Counted from the stretch's first letter, positions 26,022 to 36,211 are shown. The stretch is 64,000 bases of DNA from Roseateles sp. SL47 (GCF_026625885.1 NZ_CP113068.1:5208001-5272000); one strand, 5' to 3'. A program made the numbers and translations. The notes: generated by a model from the sequence alone, not told the origin.

Positions 26022-26320
26022 GCGGCGCGCAATCAGACGTAGTAGGAGAAATCCTTCCTTCAGGAAGGTCGTGGTGCCGCCCATGCAGGCGACACACGGT
26101 TCTTTAACAATCTGGAAGCATCAGGGTCACCGCCCCCGAAACGGACGTTCTGCTTCCGTCTTGATCAGGAGCGGTGGCCTACAGGCTTGCCGCTGGCCTG
26201 CCCATGCGCATCGGGGTCTGCGAATGGGCGAACAGCGGCAACTTTGTGGTGCCAACGCTGGCTGGTACAGGGAGGCAAGCCCGCTTAGGTGATCCGTGCC
26301 CATATCGATCGACCGAAATT
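26022..26320. other. 299-base gap with boxA-like sequence, at the edge of the defence cargo
   Basis: No gene is recognised. After the second RepB-like gene a small hairpin (CCTTCCTTCAGGAAGG, 26053-26068) is followed by GGTTCTTTAACAATCTGG at 26099. That resembles a boxA antitermination element, which often precedes long operons. Downstream one expects more element genes on the plus strand, but the sequence instead meets the 3' end of mcrC on the opposite strand, so the element's backbone seems to be cut here. Confidence 0.45.
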
Positions 26321-27646
26321 TCAAGCTCTTGCAGACCAAGCGGCAGGCATGGCCACTTGTGTGAGCAAGGAGCGCAACTTGGCCACTGCATCCACTGGGT
26401 CGTGCGGCAACGTAGCGAAGCTGATTTTCTTCCCGCTATCAAGGCTCCAAGGGCTGTTCTGCTCGGCATGGGGCGTATCAGGGGTTGATGGGGCGAAGGG
26501 ATACGCCAAGAGGCCCCAGGTCATCAGTCCTGCAGGGGTTTGAAAGCGCCCCAGGTAGGCGGCCATCTGGTACAGGTCGTCGCGCTGCGGCCCATTTGGA
26601 GCGTTAGCAGATGGATGGAGGGATTTGTACTTGGCATCAACCACTCCCTTGATGACGGAGCCAGAGAGCAGGATGGCGTCGGGTATCAATGTGCCCAGGC
26701 CTTGGCCCGAGACATCACTGTGGAGAAGTTTCTTGGTGGCTGACTTATCACGGGTGCCGTGCGTCACTGTCAGCGGTGAGGCGGCCTTCCGCAGGACGCT
26801 GAGGACGTACATCTCCCACAGCTCGGCTACGTCGAGCAGGACACCTTTCGTTTCGCCGCTGGCATCAATGTCAGCAGCGAGCCCCTTTCGGTTTGCGATC
26901 TGCCTGGACAACTCGGCGATAGGCGCAAAGCCAGCAGTGATCGGCGTGTAGCGAATCCGGTCAAGTTCGGCCTTCGTCGGGACGCAAGGCCGTGAGCCGG
27001 TGACAGTCATCAGATGAGGCAGGAGTTCCTTAGCGCGCGTAGGCAGCCATTTTTCATCTGGCACGCCAAGCCACCGTCGCAAAACCATGTAGGCGGCAAC
27101 GATGGCATCGGACGCTGCGTGATCCAGCGACCGCTCCGAACGGACGGAAACGACCTGTCCACCGCCTGTGGCGATCAAGCGCAGTGATGCCGGGACATCC
27201 AGCCGCCCCCTGACAGTCGCGCCTTTTGTGGCCACTTCGCGGCGAAGCGCAGGCAGCCCATGTCGAGCTGCCTCAATGAAGCCGTGTGCCCAAACGGACG
27301 CCAGAAGCTGGGCGATAAACGACTCATCTTCACGCAGCTTTCCGGGGGCTTCGGTCAGCACTACCGATGTTGCCTCGAAGAGCCAGTTCCGCAGCGCCGA
27401 CAGACCAAAGCGCGGCTCGACGGTCAAGCTATGGCCTTCGAAAGAGATAGACCCGACGTAACGGCCAGCCCACCAAGTCCCGTCCCAAGCGCAGTAGACA
27501 ATGGGTTCATCCTCATCCCTCTCGCCAGAAATGGGGACGACCAGATCTGTGGCTCGGACATTGGTTGCAAGCCTACGGAGCCAGTTGGCTTCTGCCGCTG
27601 TCGGTTGCGGGACAAGCGGCGAGCAGTCTCGCGCGACGAGTTTCAC
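26321..27646 (-). CDS. mcrC: McrC-family nuclease subunit
   Basis: The 441-residue product is the PD-(D/E)XK endonuclease partner of McrB-type GTPases. The N-terminal half carries the DUF2357-like region (SFEGHSLTVEPRFGLSALRN). The nuclease core is LIPDAILL then VVDAKYK (Asp337, Lys339). The start is GTG overlapping the mcrB stop (GTGA), because the longer frame upstream merely runs through mcrB. Together with McrB it would cut DNA carrying modified bases (type IV restriction). It is the last gene of the defence transcription unit. Confidence 0.88.
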   Translation of the reverse strand: MKLVARDCSPLVPQPTAAEANWLRRLATNVRATDLVVPISGERDEDEPIVYCAWDGTWWAGRYVGSISFEGHSLTVEPRFGLSALRNWLFEATSVVLTEAPGKLREDESFIAQLLASVWAHGFIEAARHGLPALRREVATKGATVRGRLDVPASLRLIATGGGQVVSVRSERSLDHAASDAIVAAYMVLRRWLGVPDEKWLPTRAKELLPHLMTVTGSRPCVPTKAELDRIRYTPITAGFAPIAELSRQIANRKGLAADIDASGETKGVLLDVAELWEMYVLSVLRKAASPLTVTHGTRDKSATKKLLHSDVSGQGLGTLIPDAILLSGSVIKGVVDAKYKSLHPSANAPNGPQRDDLYQMAAYLGRFQTPAGLMTWGLLAYPFAPSTPDTPHAEQNSPWSLDSGKKISFATLPHDPVDAVAKLRSLLTQVAMPAAWSARA

Positions 27647-29433
27647 TCGGTCACCGACGGCTTGAGCAGAACCTTGGACAGCCGGTCGAGCTCGGCATTG
27701 CGTGCGGTCGCGTCCAGCCCGGCGAGATACTGCTCCAACAATGGGCGAAGGGACAGATTCCACACCTGCACGACTGGCTCCAGCGCTTCACCCTTCTTGT
27801 TCCAGAGGTAGTTGTGCTTGCGTGTAGGGCGAACGCCGAGGAAGTTGCGCAGGAACACGACCACGTCGAGCAGGTAGGTATGTCCGATCTCATACTGCGC
27901 ACCAAGCAGTGGGCTGTCGTGAATTTGTCTGTTCAGTGCGGCTGCAGCCGCTGCCAATTTGCGGAAGTCAGGTTCGATGCGATCCCAGTCCAGCCCCGAC
28001 TTCATAGCTGTCCATTTGGATTCTGATGCGCCGACTAGAGCCTCGGCGTCAAACGGGCACAGCAGCCACAGGAAGCGGCGGCGCAGCGCGAAGTCGATCT
28101 GCTCGATAGACTGGTCGATCAGATTCATCGTGCCGATCACGAACAGATCATCGGGTATGCGCAGCTTCATTGCCGCCCCATCACTATTGCGTGCAGGAAG
28201 CTCAATTGTCTGGTTGCGGTCCTCCAGCAGGGAGAAGCATTCGCCAAGCAACCGGCTCAGATCCGTCCGATTCATTTCGTCCAGAATCAGAACGTGTGGC
28301 AGGCGATCGTCGCGTGGCAGGCGCTCAATGTCCTCGATCAGCTTGGGCAGGTAGCCAGCTCGATATTCCGTACCGCCGCCACTCGAAATGTGGAGTGCCC
28401 GGATGAAGTCCTCGTAGCTGTAGGCGGGGTGCAGCTGCAGTCGATGCACGTTGTCGCGGATCGCGGCATCAATGGCTGGTTGCGATTGAAAGTAGCGGGC
28501 TGGCCCCATCTGGCTCAGTGCCGCTGATCGGATGACGCGCTCAGCCAGCTTCTTGGCGCGGAAAGTCTTGCCAGTTCCCGGCGGCCCATAAAGGACGATC
28601 TGCTTTTTGTGCTGGATGATTTCCAGTGGCGCGCCTTCAGATGCCCCCTCACTGTCGTCGTACCAAGCCTCGACCAGCGGCGACCAGTAAAAGTCCAGCT
28701 CTTGCTTGGGCAGCAGTTTTTCGAGCTCTTGGCGAATTGCCAAGATCGCCCGGTCATCATCTGCAGGCTCACCTGCAACCAACCCCGAGAATGCCTTGAC
28801 CACCCTGCGCTTGTGATTGCCGCTTGCGATACGTTCGAAATGCTCGGGGAACAGGAGGTGAAGAAGCATGTGTCGGAGCTGCTTCGACTCTGCATCCTCA
28901 ATGCCGTCCACGACTTCTTGAAAGAGCCACGGATCGGCGGCCACCTCTACCTGCCGATCATGCGGTAATTTCTTCCATGCGATGGCGAGTTCGATAAGAA
29001 AGGCAATCTCGAAGGGGCGGCGGGTGTTGTAGCCCTGGCCACCACTACCGATTCCGTTTGCGAAGGCGGTGGACACAAGGTGAGACTCTGGCAAGGTGTC
29101 GCCACCCCAGCTGAGAACCTCGTTCACGACCTGCCGCTTACGCACGCCACCGACACTGGACGGAAACAAAAAATACACACTCAAGATTTCTGCGGCGAGA
29201 CGGGACACATCTTGTCCGGCTTTGCCGACTTGGTCTTTGAACTTGTCGATGAATGTCCGGTCGCCTTCGTCTGGGGTGGCAACGAAGGCTTTGTGGATGC
29301 GCTCCAACACGTCGGGACGCCAAACAGATGCTTCACTGAACAGCAGAGAGCCGTCGCTCAGTAGGCAGTTGGCGCGGAATAAGTCCGCTGCTTGGTAGAT
29401 CGTGCTGGTATCGTGTTCTGAATATCTCGCCAT
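27643..29433 (-). CDS. mcrB: McrB-like AAA+ motor subunit
   Basis: The 596-residue product has an N-terminal recognition region (about 1-270, helical and not like E. coli McrB's DUF3578). The AAA+ domain follows: Walker A GPPGTGKT (Lys289), Walker B LILDEMNR, sensor VIGTMNLIDQS and the arginine-rich ALRRRFLW, as in the McrB/5-methylcytosine GTPase clade. GGAGGA precedes the ATG. It lies 146 bases after drmC in the same direction. The divergent N-terminus suggests a different modification or DNA-end specificity; what it recognises is unknown. Confidence 0.85.
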   Translation of the reverse strand: MARYSEHDTSTIYQAADLFRANCLLSDGSLLFSEASVWRPDVLERIHKAFVATPDEGDRTFIDKFKDQVGKAGQDVSRLAAEILSVYFLFPSSVGGVRKRQVVNEVLSWGGDTLPESHLVSTAFANGIGSGGQGYNTRRPFEIAFLIELAIAWKKLPHDRQVEVAADPWLFQEVVDGIEDAESKQLRHMLLHLLFPEHFERIASGNHKRRVVKAFSGLVAGEPADDDRAILAIRQELEKLLPKQELDFYWSPLVEAWYDDSEGASEGAPLEIIQHKKQIVLYGPPGTGKTFRAKKLAERVIRSAALSQMGPARYFQSQPAIDAAIRDNVHRLQLHPAYSYEDFIRALHISSGGGTEYRAGYLPKLIEDIERLPRDDRLPHVLILDEMNRTDLSRLLGECFSLLEDRNQTIELPARNSDGAAMKLRIPDDLFVIGTMNLIDQSIEQIDFALRRRFLWLLCPFDAEALVGASESKWTAMKSGLDWDRIEPDFRKLAAAAAALNRQIHDSPLLGAQYEIGHTYLLDVVVFLRNFLGVRPTRKHNYLWNKKGEALEPVVQVWNLSLRPLLEQYLAGLDATARNAELDRLSKVLLKPSVTE

Positions 29434-29579
29434 CTATATTTTCCTCCTCAATAAGCCCAGCGGGCCACTACCGCCGATCCCCTGAACTGGGAGCCTCTGG
29501 CCAAGCAGGTTAAAGCTGCCAGCGATGATCTCGCCACTGCTGATCCATTCGAGAGCTTGAGAAACATTGGCGATCATCA

Positions 29580-30341
29580 TCAAACCGGGGACACAATTTT
29601 CGTGTCGACGAGTGAGCGCAGGTGCTCTTCAAGCAGCTTTGCAATGCGCCCGCCAGAGATCAGCACACCGGCCTCCATGTTTTTTTCCATGGCGTGCCCG
29701 GTCAGGTTCGCGCTGGTGATGAAACACATCCTGCCGTCTGCGACAGCGACTTTGGCGTGGACGCGGCCATCGGAAAACGGGTCGGCCTTGTCGCGCCAGG
29801 CATAGAGATTGGCGGCCGGAACCAGCGTTCTCATTTTCCCTATCGCGTCGAAGGTAATGCTGCCGCCGTGCTCTTGGGACAACTCAAGCAGCATTGATAT
29901 GGCCACACCGCGATCATTTGCCGCGTTCAGCGCCTTGACGATGGTGGACACGTCGTAGGCCACGAAGCTGGTAATGAACAACGACTGTTCTGCGGAGTTG
30001 ATGACCTGCAGCAGCGCCTGCTCTGTTCGACGCGCCGACACGAAAGGCGTCGTCGGGCCAGTCCACACGAGTTCGGTGGATTGCTCAGAAGCGGCTTTGG
30101 CGTAAACGTGGCTGGCGGCGATAAGCATTGATGCCAGTTCATCTGAACCGACAGTGGTGTTTTGCCAGGCTGCCGCAAGCTGTTCGACCACGCTGCTGGC
30201 TACCGGGGTTCCGACCACACTCGGCAACGCCATCGCAGCCTTGTTGGCATCAGTTCGACGAACGCGGGCGGCAACGGCCTGCACCTTCTCGGGAGAGACC
30301 AGAGAGACCAGGGCTGCAATGGTATCCAAGAGTTCATCCAT
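29580..30341 (-). CDS. drmC: DrmC, phospholipase D-like protein of DISARM
   Basis: The 253-residue product has a helical N-terminus and one PLD-type HKD motif (VHAKVAVADGRMCFITSANLTG) near residue 200, with a partial first half (SFVAYDVSTIVKAL). This matches DrmC of DISARM, a PLD nuclease-fold protein found dispensable in studied systems. The ATG at 30341 follows the drmB stop by a single base, so the pair is coupled; the longer frame to 30428 lies inside drmB. Confidence 0.9.
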   Translation of the reverse strand: MDELLDTIAALVSLVSPEKVQAVAARVRRTDANKAAMALPSVVGTPVASSVVEQLAAAWQNTTVGSDELASMLIAASHVYAKAASEQSTELVWTGPTTPFVSARRTEQALLQVINSAEQSLFITSFVAYDVSTIVKALNAANDRGVAISMLLELSQEHGGSITFDAIGKMRTLVPAANLYAWRDKADPFSDGRVHAKVAVADGRMCFITSANLTGHAMEKNMEAGVLISGGRIAKLLEEHLRSLVDTKIVSPV

Positions 30342-30342
30342 G

Positions 30343-32202
30343 TCAGAAACCCTTGAAGAAAGCAGCGTCGGCGCGTTCGAGTGTAGGTACGAGCAGCGAT
30401 CGATCCAGATAGCGGTTGCCTCGCTCACAAGAGGTCTCCGCTACCAAACTGCACGCATGGCAGGCAGCACCATGCAGCGATCGATCCTTTTCTGGATCAT
30501 GTTCCGAACAGAGCGGATCAGAGGAGCAGATCTTCGAGCGATTCAGCGCTTGCTCCAGCAAGCGGCCAAGATTTTCTGGCTTGCCAAGGTCGACGAGACC
30601 GCCCAGGGTCCCATCCGAATCGGCTGCTGCGGTGTAGATGAGGATGCCTGCCTGCGAGCTAGCGCCCGACGTATCGGCATAGATGCGTTCACGAATACTC
30701 GCGGCGTTGTATCCGCACTCCAGCGCCAGCTCACGAATCAGCAAGTGAGACAGCGTGTGCAGCATCGCATAACGAATGCCGGGGTAACCTTCGTTCGGGT
30801 CGAGATGACGCGAATTGCGCCACCCCCTATGGCCACCCCGGAGCATCTGGTCGACCTTCTTCACACCATCCAGAGCCTCCCACGTGACGAGCGCGGCTTC
30901 GTCGAACTGGATGAAGATTCCTTCACCATGAACCTGGTTGGCTGGCACCCAATCCGGCTTGCTGCGTGACAGGCTGGCCATCTGCGGACGCTCATTGGGG
31001 TCGCCAGACTCTTCGGGGGCCTCGACCCGGGTGAAGCCCAGCAGCGCATTCACCTCGCGCAAACGCTCGAGGAGCAAGACTCGACTGATATGGCCACCGA
31101 GACCCGGTGGCGTGCCGACCTTCTTGCTCATGAAGTGCGGGTAGTCCGTGGGCGGGTTGGCCTCTGTCAGCACATCCCACTCGGGCCCTTTGATGTCGGC
31201 CTCACCCACGACATCCTGCCCGCCGCCGGAGCGATGTGCCTCGATGGCTGACCAGATCGAGGCCGCCGTGTACTTGTCGATTCCTGGCAGCGCCCCGGTC
31301 TTCTTCAAGGTCTTCACCGTCACCGACACTTCAGCTTCGGAGTCGAGATCTTCGAAAAATTCCCAGCCATCCTGGATCAGCTGACTGAGCGGGTCGTTGG
31401 TCTGAGGAATCGCGAGCGCCGAGAGTGTTATGGGGAACCAGCTGTTCGTGGCACCCAGCAGAACGGCGCGAGCCTCTTCATCACATTCGTTATCGAAGTG
31501 ATCGAGATGCGGGTGACGCCCTCGGCAACCGGGTAGATTCTCTTTTCCGGCCTTTCCAAAGGCGTGCGCCATGCTTCTGGACGCACCACAGGCATCACAC
31601 TTCACCCACAGATTTTCGGTTTGCAGCGATGCACCGCTTTCGAAGAAGCGCAGTGTGCCCTTGCACGAGCTGTTGCCACCATGGACGAAGTAGTGCCAAG
31701 GGAAGTCGTCGAGGTGACCATCGCGACAGGCCAGCAGGAAACGCGCGGGAACGGCATCCGCATCCTTGGCAGGTTGGTCGCCTTTGGAACCACGGCAGCC
31801 TTTGTGAACGAAGCGGGTTCGCTCCGGCCTGAAGCGGTTCTCCTTGATCTCGAAAAGACCGGCATCAAAGGGCGACAGCAGACCGCACTTCACACAGCGC
31901 ATCCAGCGCGGGAATGGCCGAACAGGAACGCCGATGTTGGCCTCGGCAGACCAGACGTCTACGAGTTCACTCTTCTGGAAAGGCGGCATCCGCAGGTTTT
32001 CGACCTGCGTTCCCAAAACCTTTCGAACGGCAGCGAGCAGCCGTGCCTCCTGAATCGGCTGGCAGCGATCCTTTTCCCAGCGGTCGATGCCGAGCGTCAC
32101 TACGGAAAGGCTGGGCAGGTCGATCAGCGCGCCGGGGCCATAAGTCCACAGCAATTGGCTGGGGCGTACTTCGCCGACTGGCGTTTTGTTGTTGATGATC
32201 AT
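30343..32202 (-). CDS. drmB: DrmB, DUF1998 protein of DISARM
   Basis: The 619-residue product has two zinc-ribbon-like cysteine pairs (MRCVKCG near residue 104 and KCDACGAS near 200) and a C-terminal DUF1998 domain (HTLSHLLIRELALECGY...SIRERIYAD...GILIYTAAADSDGTLGG). Conserved cysteines follow at the end (CSSDPLC, CHACSL). DrmB partners the DrmA helicase in DNA loading. ATG 32202 comes just after the drmA stop; TTG at 32208 is an alternative overlapping it. Confidence 0.93.
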   Translation of the reverse strand: MIINNKTPVGEVRPSQLLWTYGPGALIDLPSLSVVTLGIDRWEKDRCQPIQEARLLAAVRKVLGTQVENLRMPPFQKSELVDVWSAEANIGVPVRPFPRWMRCVKCGLLSPFDAGLFEIKENRFRPERTRFVHKGCRGSKGDQPAKDADAVPARFLLACRDGHLDDFPWHYFVHGGNSSCKGTLRFFESGASLQTENLWVKCDACGASRSMAHAFGKAGKENLPGCRGRHPHLDHFDNECDEEARAVLLGATNSWFPITLSALAIPQTNDPLSQLIQDGWEFFEDLDSEAEVSVTVKTLKKTGALPGIDKYTAASIWSAIEAHRSGGGQDVVGEADIKGPEWDVLTEANPPTDYPHFMSKKVGTPPGLGGHISRVLLLERLREVNALLGFTRVEAPEESGDPNERPQMASLSRSKPDWVPANQVHGEGIFIQFDEAALVTWEALDGVKKVDQMLRGGHRGWRNSRHLDPNEGYPGIRYAMLHTLSHLLIRELALECGYNAASIRERIYADTSGASSQAGILIYTAAADSDGTLGGLVDLGKPENLGRLLEQALNRSKICSSDPLCSEHDPEKDRSLHGAACHACSLVAETSCERGNRYLDRSLLVPTLERADAAFFKGF

Positions 32203-32204
32203 GT

Positions 32205-35200
32205 TCAATCCTCATCCTTCGTTGCGGGACGAGGCTTCCAATCGTGATCGTCCGTGATATGGCTCGTGTTCATGATCAGACGCACGCCGGGCTCGACCTC
32301 TCGCATCGACATCGGTACGGTCCAGTTGTCCCAGGCTTGAAGTCCAGGCGACTTGATCAATGCCACGGTCTTGTCTTTTTCGGGGCCGCGCTTCTCGTAG
32401 GCCAAGATCCGTCCACCCTTGCTGACTTCTTTCGCCCATTCGTCGGCGCGCTCTTTCAGCTCAGTCTCAGCCAACTGCTTGCGCGAGTTGTCTTCCGCGA
32501 CATTGCCTGCGCGTGTCGCCAAGACCTTGATGGCATCGACGATTTCGGCCTGATTGGACATGCTCAATTGGCCAGCACCTTCGTTCGGGCTGAATTCGTC
32601 GTTCTCCAGACGCATCAGGCTCAACAACGAGCCCGTCAGACCACGATCCATCGCGCGTGGCGAGAATGGCGTTACCGATTGCGCCTCGACGTGTTTGTAG
32701 AACGTGGCGTGGTAGTGCTCGAAGGTCTCGTAATGCGACAGGTCGCGTGGTCTGGCCCACGTCAGCACCGTGCAGACCAAGCCGGGGAAGGAGCGCCCGA
32801 CACGGCTGGTGGCCTGAATGTATTCGGCAGTCCCCTTGGGTTGCCCGTTCACAGCCATCAGTCCGAGCCGGTTTACGTCGACACCCACTGAAAGCATGTT
32901 GGTGGCCAGCACCACATCGATGGCGCGCGTGTCGCCCTCTTGCCACTTGGTCACGTACTTGCCGACTGCGGCGTCGAACTCGGACTTGAACTTGACCTCC
33001 AGGTTGTCGAGGTACTTGGGAATATCCTGACTCGATACCCGAGACGTCAGCTCGCGAATGTTGCTGATGCTGCGTTGTGCCAGCGCGGGCCGCTCCACCA
33101 TGCTCATCTGCACGCGGTAGGAACGTGTCTGCACGTCGTCCTCTGCCAGCCGCTTCATGCCACCCAACTCACGCAGGGAGTTGAAGTAGCCGACCATGGT
33201 CATGTACGGGTCAGCAGGTTCACCAAAGTGATCGAACAGCTCCTGCGCTGCTGTCAGGAACGCGGTATAGACGCGAATCAGCATCGCTGGGCGAGAGCTA
33301 CCGGGCGAGCACACGCCAAGGTAACGCCGCCCCGGTTTTTCTTCGATCGGACGTTGCACCGAGAAGAAGTTGTCTTCCACGTCCAGTCCATGCGGTGGGA
33401 ACACCGAAACGCGACGCATGAAGACGTTGTTCACTTGCTCCTTGGCTTTACGCACCGTCGCCGTGGAGGCAATGATCTTTGGTTTGACCGTCTTGCCATC
33501 GAGCGTCCAGCCGCACAATTCATCCACGGCGGTCTCATACAAGCCCACCATGGTGCCCAGCGGGCCACTGATCAGGTGGAACTCGTCCTGAATGATCAGG
33601 TCAGGCGGGCGGATCGGGTTGATGACCTTCACCTTGGATGAAGGGAAGCCCTTGCCCGCTTGGTGATTGCCGTTGCAATCTGCACCTTGCCAAAGCAAGC
33701 CGTGGCGCTCGCATTCCTGGCCCACGCGACCAAACAGTGTGCGCACCTGACCACGCCACGCCATCATGGCGAACTTGTCCACGGTGGCGATCATCATCGT
33801 GGGTGGGCGGTGGTAGATCTCTTCGTCCACGACCAGTACCGGAATCCCCGGGTGTGGCTGCTTGCTGGATTTGCCCTTGGAAAAATCGCAGCGGCCTTTC
33901 TTGTCACCACAGTAGACAAAGGTACGGCCAGTGCCTTTGTCGACCTCGACGTCGCGCCCAGGGGCCACTTCCGAGCCACACCACGGGCAACTGGTGAGCT
34001 GCGCGGGTGATGCCGCTCCGGCGTTGTATTTGCCGGGGTTGCGCACATCTTCGATGGCACGGTGGCTGTCCTCGGTCGTGCCCGGCGTCACCTTGTTGCC
34101 AACCCACAGGCCGATGGTGAAGGGTTCCGTGCCGAGGGATTTGTCTCCCTTGTCCAGCGCTTCACGCCGCAACACTTCCATGGCGCAAATCAATGCCGTG
34201 GCGCGCTGGAATTGCTGGAGCGTCAGCAGGCGCAGCGTGTAACGCATGATCACGGCCAAACCGCGTGAACTGTCGTAGCCGCCGAGATTGCCCTGCATGC
34301 GCCGAATGGCCATGGTGAAGGCGGCCACGCCCAGATAGGCTTCGGTCTTACCGCCACCGGTGGGGAACCACAGCAGATCGGCGTAGGCCTCGACGGGCTG
34401 GACGCGATCGGGATGACTCGGATCTGCCAACGACGGGATCGAGAGCAGCAGAAACGCCAATTGGAACGGACGCCAGCTGCGGTTTTTCAGCACATCGAAC
34501 TTGTCGAGGGTGACATCCTCACCCCGGCGCATGGCCAGCGCGTATTGGCTACGCACGCGCTGCGTCGCCATCGCACGGTTGGCGAAGCGAAAGGCAGCAA
34601 GCGCTTTCTCATCGGCTTTCAGCGTGTCGATACCCTGCTGCAGGCGTGTGTGGATCTCCTGGCAACGATCCATCGCTTGTTGCGACTGGGTGTCGTAGCC
34701 GGTCACTTCTGCCCCGACACGAGCCCGCTGCTCATTGATCCATGCGGCGTAGTCCTTCGTCAGCAGGCTCAATGCGTCGACCAGCGGGTCGATGTCCAAG
34801 GTCGCCAGCCGCTGCATATCGAGCAGGCCACTGCTGACCATCTGGCGCATCGCTGGACGATCGCTTGGATCAAGCCCGGGTGTTTCCGTGACCTGCACTT
34901 CGTACTGCGGCATCACCGTGGTGCGCACCTCGGTAGCCAGCGTCACATCGTCTGCGGTTTCGGCGTGGACGGCAACGCCATGTCCGACGGCGAATTCGAC
35001 GCGGTTGCGGTAGATCATCTCCAGCGCTTCGCGCTCCGGGTCCATACCGTCTGCGTCCAACACCGGCCTACGCCGGAAGATGGCGCGTTTTGCAGCATCG
35101 GTCTCCGAGCGAACGATCAATTCGGGCTGGAACACCCACGCCGTATCGCGGTTGGTGTCCGGTTCTTCCTGTGCGTTCACTAGGAACAAGGTGACCAGCC

Positions 35201-36185
35201 GATCGCCATTGGCATTCTTGGCCCGAATAGAACCCTGCACGCGCACTTCGGGAAACTCGTTGTCGGGTGCCTGATGCGGAATCACACCCTCGGTCAGCGG
35301 CAGTACGATCTTGCCGCCACAAGGAATGCGTTGCCACACCTTGGCCTTCTGCCCGTTGGACTTGAGCAGTTCATGCTCATCATTCGGTACCCGCTCGTAG
35401 CGGCCCCAGCGCGCTTCGATCTCGATCTGCTCAGCGTCACCATCGACGCAGAAAGTCATGCCCAAGCTGCTGGGCACCAGAGACTGGTTGCTGGCGGCAT
35501 CGATCTCGTCAGCCGAATCCGATTCCGGCTCTACACGCCCGGTGGCCGTTCCAAACTCTGCACCCGGCTCGTGACGTCCGGGAGCCTTGGCCTCCGTGGG
35601 CTCTTCGGTATCGTCATTGGCCAGTGGCCCGTCCAACCCCTCGATGCCGCCCTGTGCGGCCTCACGCGGGGCCAGTTTGCCAACCAAGTAGCGATCCCGC
35701 ACACCCATGTCGACGATGCGTTCGCGGGGGCCACCAGCCGGGCCGAGCAGGTCGTCCATCACGGCCAACTGCAGTAGTTCGCGGATGTAGGCCTGATCCT
35801 CGATGATCGGCACTTCGGCAATCGTCTTGTGCAACGCTTTGGGGAGCGACTCCAGGAAATCCGTCCATTGAATGCGACCAACGCTGCCGGACGAAGGCGG
35901 GGTGAGCGAAGTAAGACCAATCGAAACCGCCGAATCGACCAACAGCATGCGGTCGAAGTAGATCGTGGTGGTCTCCAGATCGGAACGAAGTCGCAGCACC
36001 CGCCCGACTCGTGTGATGTGACCGGCGGCATTTAGGATCAAGACCCAATCGTCATCCGCGATGGCTTGATACAGCGAAAGCTCACCTTTCAGTCGCAACG
36101 TATAAGGTGCAAGTGTGAGGTCTGCAGCGATGCCATGATCGATGGCGATCCATGCATTCGGATTTTTATTCTGTATCAAGTCCAT
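32205..36185 (-). CDS. drmA: DrmA, superfamily 2 helicase of DISARM
   Basis: The 1326-residue product has motif I in FPTGGGKTEAYLG (Lys near 613), motif II as DEFH (Asp near 867, a DEAH variant), a zinc-binding insert with four cysteines (CPWCG...YCGDKKGRC) between them, and helicase C motifs VGVDVNRLGLM and QATSRVGRSFPG. It couples ATP hydrolysis to movement on incoming DNA and, with DrmB, recognises unmodified DNA with single-stranded overhangs. GGTGGAG lies upstream of three alternative starts (36191, 36188, 36185). It follows the nested HEPN gene by 26 bases, with no terminator visible between. Confidence 0.94.
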   Translation of the reverse strand: MDLIQNKNPNAWIAIDHGIAADLTLAPYTLRLKGELSLYQAIADDDWVLILNAAGHITRVGRVLRLRSDLETTTIYFDRMLLVDSAVSIGLTSLTPPSSGSVGRIQWTDFLESLPKALHKTIAEVPIIEDQAYIRELLQLAVMDDLLGPAGGPRERIVDMGVRDRYLVGKLAPREAAQGGIEGLDGPLANDDTEEPTEAKAPGRHEPGAEFGTATGRVEPESDSADEIDAASNQSLVPSSLGMTFCVDGDAEQIEIEARWGRYERVPNDEHELLKSNGQKAKVWQRIPCGGKIVLPLTEGVIPHQAPDNEFPEVRVQGSIRAKNANGDRLVTLFLVNAQEEPDTNRDTAWVFQPELIVRSETDAAKRAIFRRRPVLDADGMDPEREALEMIYRNRVEFAVGHGVAVHAETADDVTLATEVRTTVMPQYEVQVTETPGLDPSDRPAMRQMVSSGLLDMQRLATLDIDPLVDALSLLTKDYAAWINEQRARVGAEVTGYDTQSQQAMDRCQEIHTRLQQGIDTLKADEKALAAFRFANRAMATQRVRSQYALAMRRGEDVTLDKFDVLKNRSWRPFQLAFLLLSIPSLADPSHPDRVQPVEAYADLLWFPTGGGKTEAYLGVAAFTMAIRRMQGNLGGYDSSRGLAVIMRYTLRLLTLQQFQRATALICAMEVLRREALDKGDKSLGTEPFTIGLWVGNKVTPGTTEDSHRAIEDVRNPGKYNAGAASPAQLTSCPWCGSEVAPGRDVEVDKGTGRTFVYCGDKKGRCDFSKGKSSKQPHPGIPVLVVDEEIYHRPPTMMIATVDKFAMMAWRGQVRTLFGRVGQECERHGLLWQGADCNGNHQAGKGFPSSKVKVINPIRPPDLIIQDEFHLISGPLGTMVGLYETAVDELCGWTLDGKTVKPKIIASTATVRKAKEQVNNVFMRRVSVFPPHGLDVEDNFFSVQRPIEEKPGRRYLGVCSPGSSRPAMLIRVYTAFLTAAQELFDHFGEPADPYMTMVGYFNSLRELGGMKRLAEDDVQTRSYRVQMSMVERPALAQRSISNIRELTSRVSSQDIPKYLDNLEVKFKSEFDAAVGKYVTKWQEGDTRAIDVVLATNMLSVGVDVNRLGLMAVNGQPKGTAEYIQATSRVGRSFPGLVCTVLTWARPRDLSHYETFEHYHATFYKHVEAQSVTPFSPRAMDRGLTGSLLSLMRLENDEFSPNEGAGQLSMSNQAEIVDAIKVLATRAGNVAEDNSRKQLAETELKERADEWAKEVSKGGRILAYEKRGPEKDKTVALIKSPGLQAWDNWTVPMSMREVEPGVRLIMNTSHITDDHDWKPRPATKDED

Positions 36186-36211
36186 CATCACTCCACCAAA
36201 AAGTCTTTTAT

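Noticed and set aside
26174..26488. Plus-strand frame across the gap into mcrC
   Set aside because: Overlaps the mcrC C-terminus on the other strand and has no recognisable domain; no ribosome site seen.
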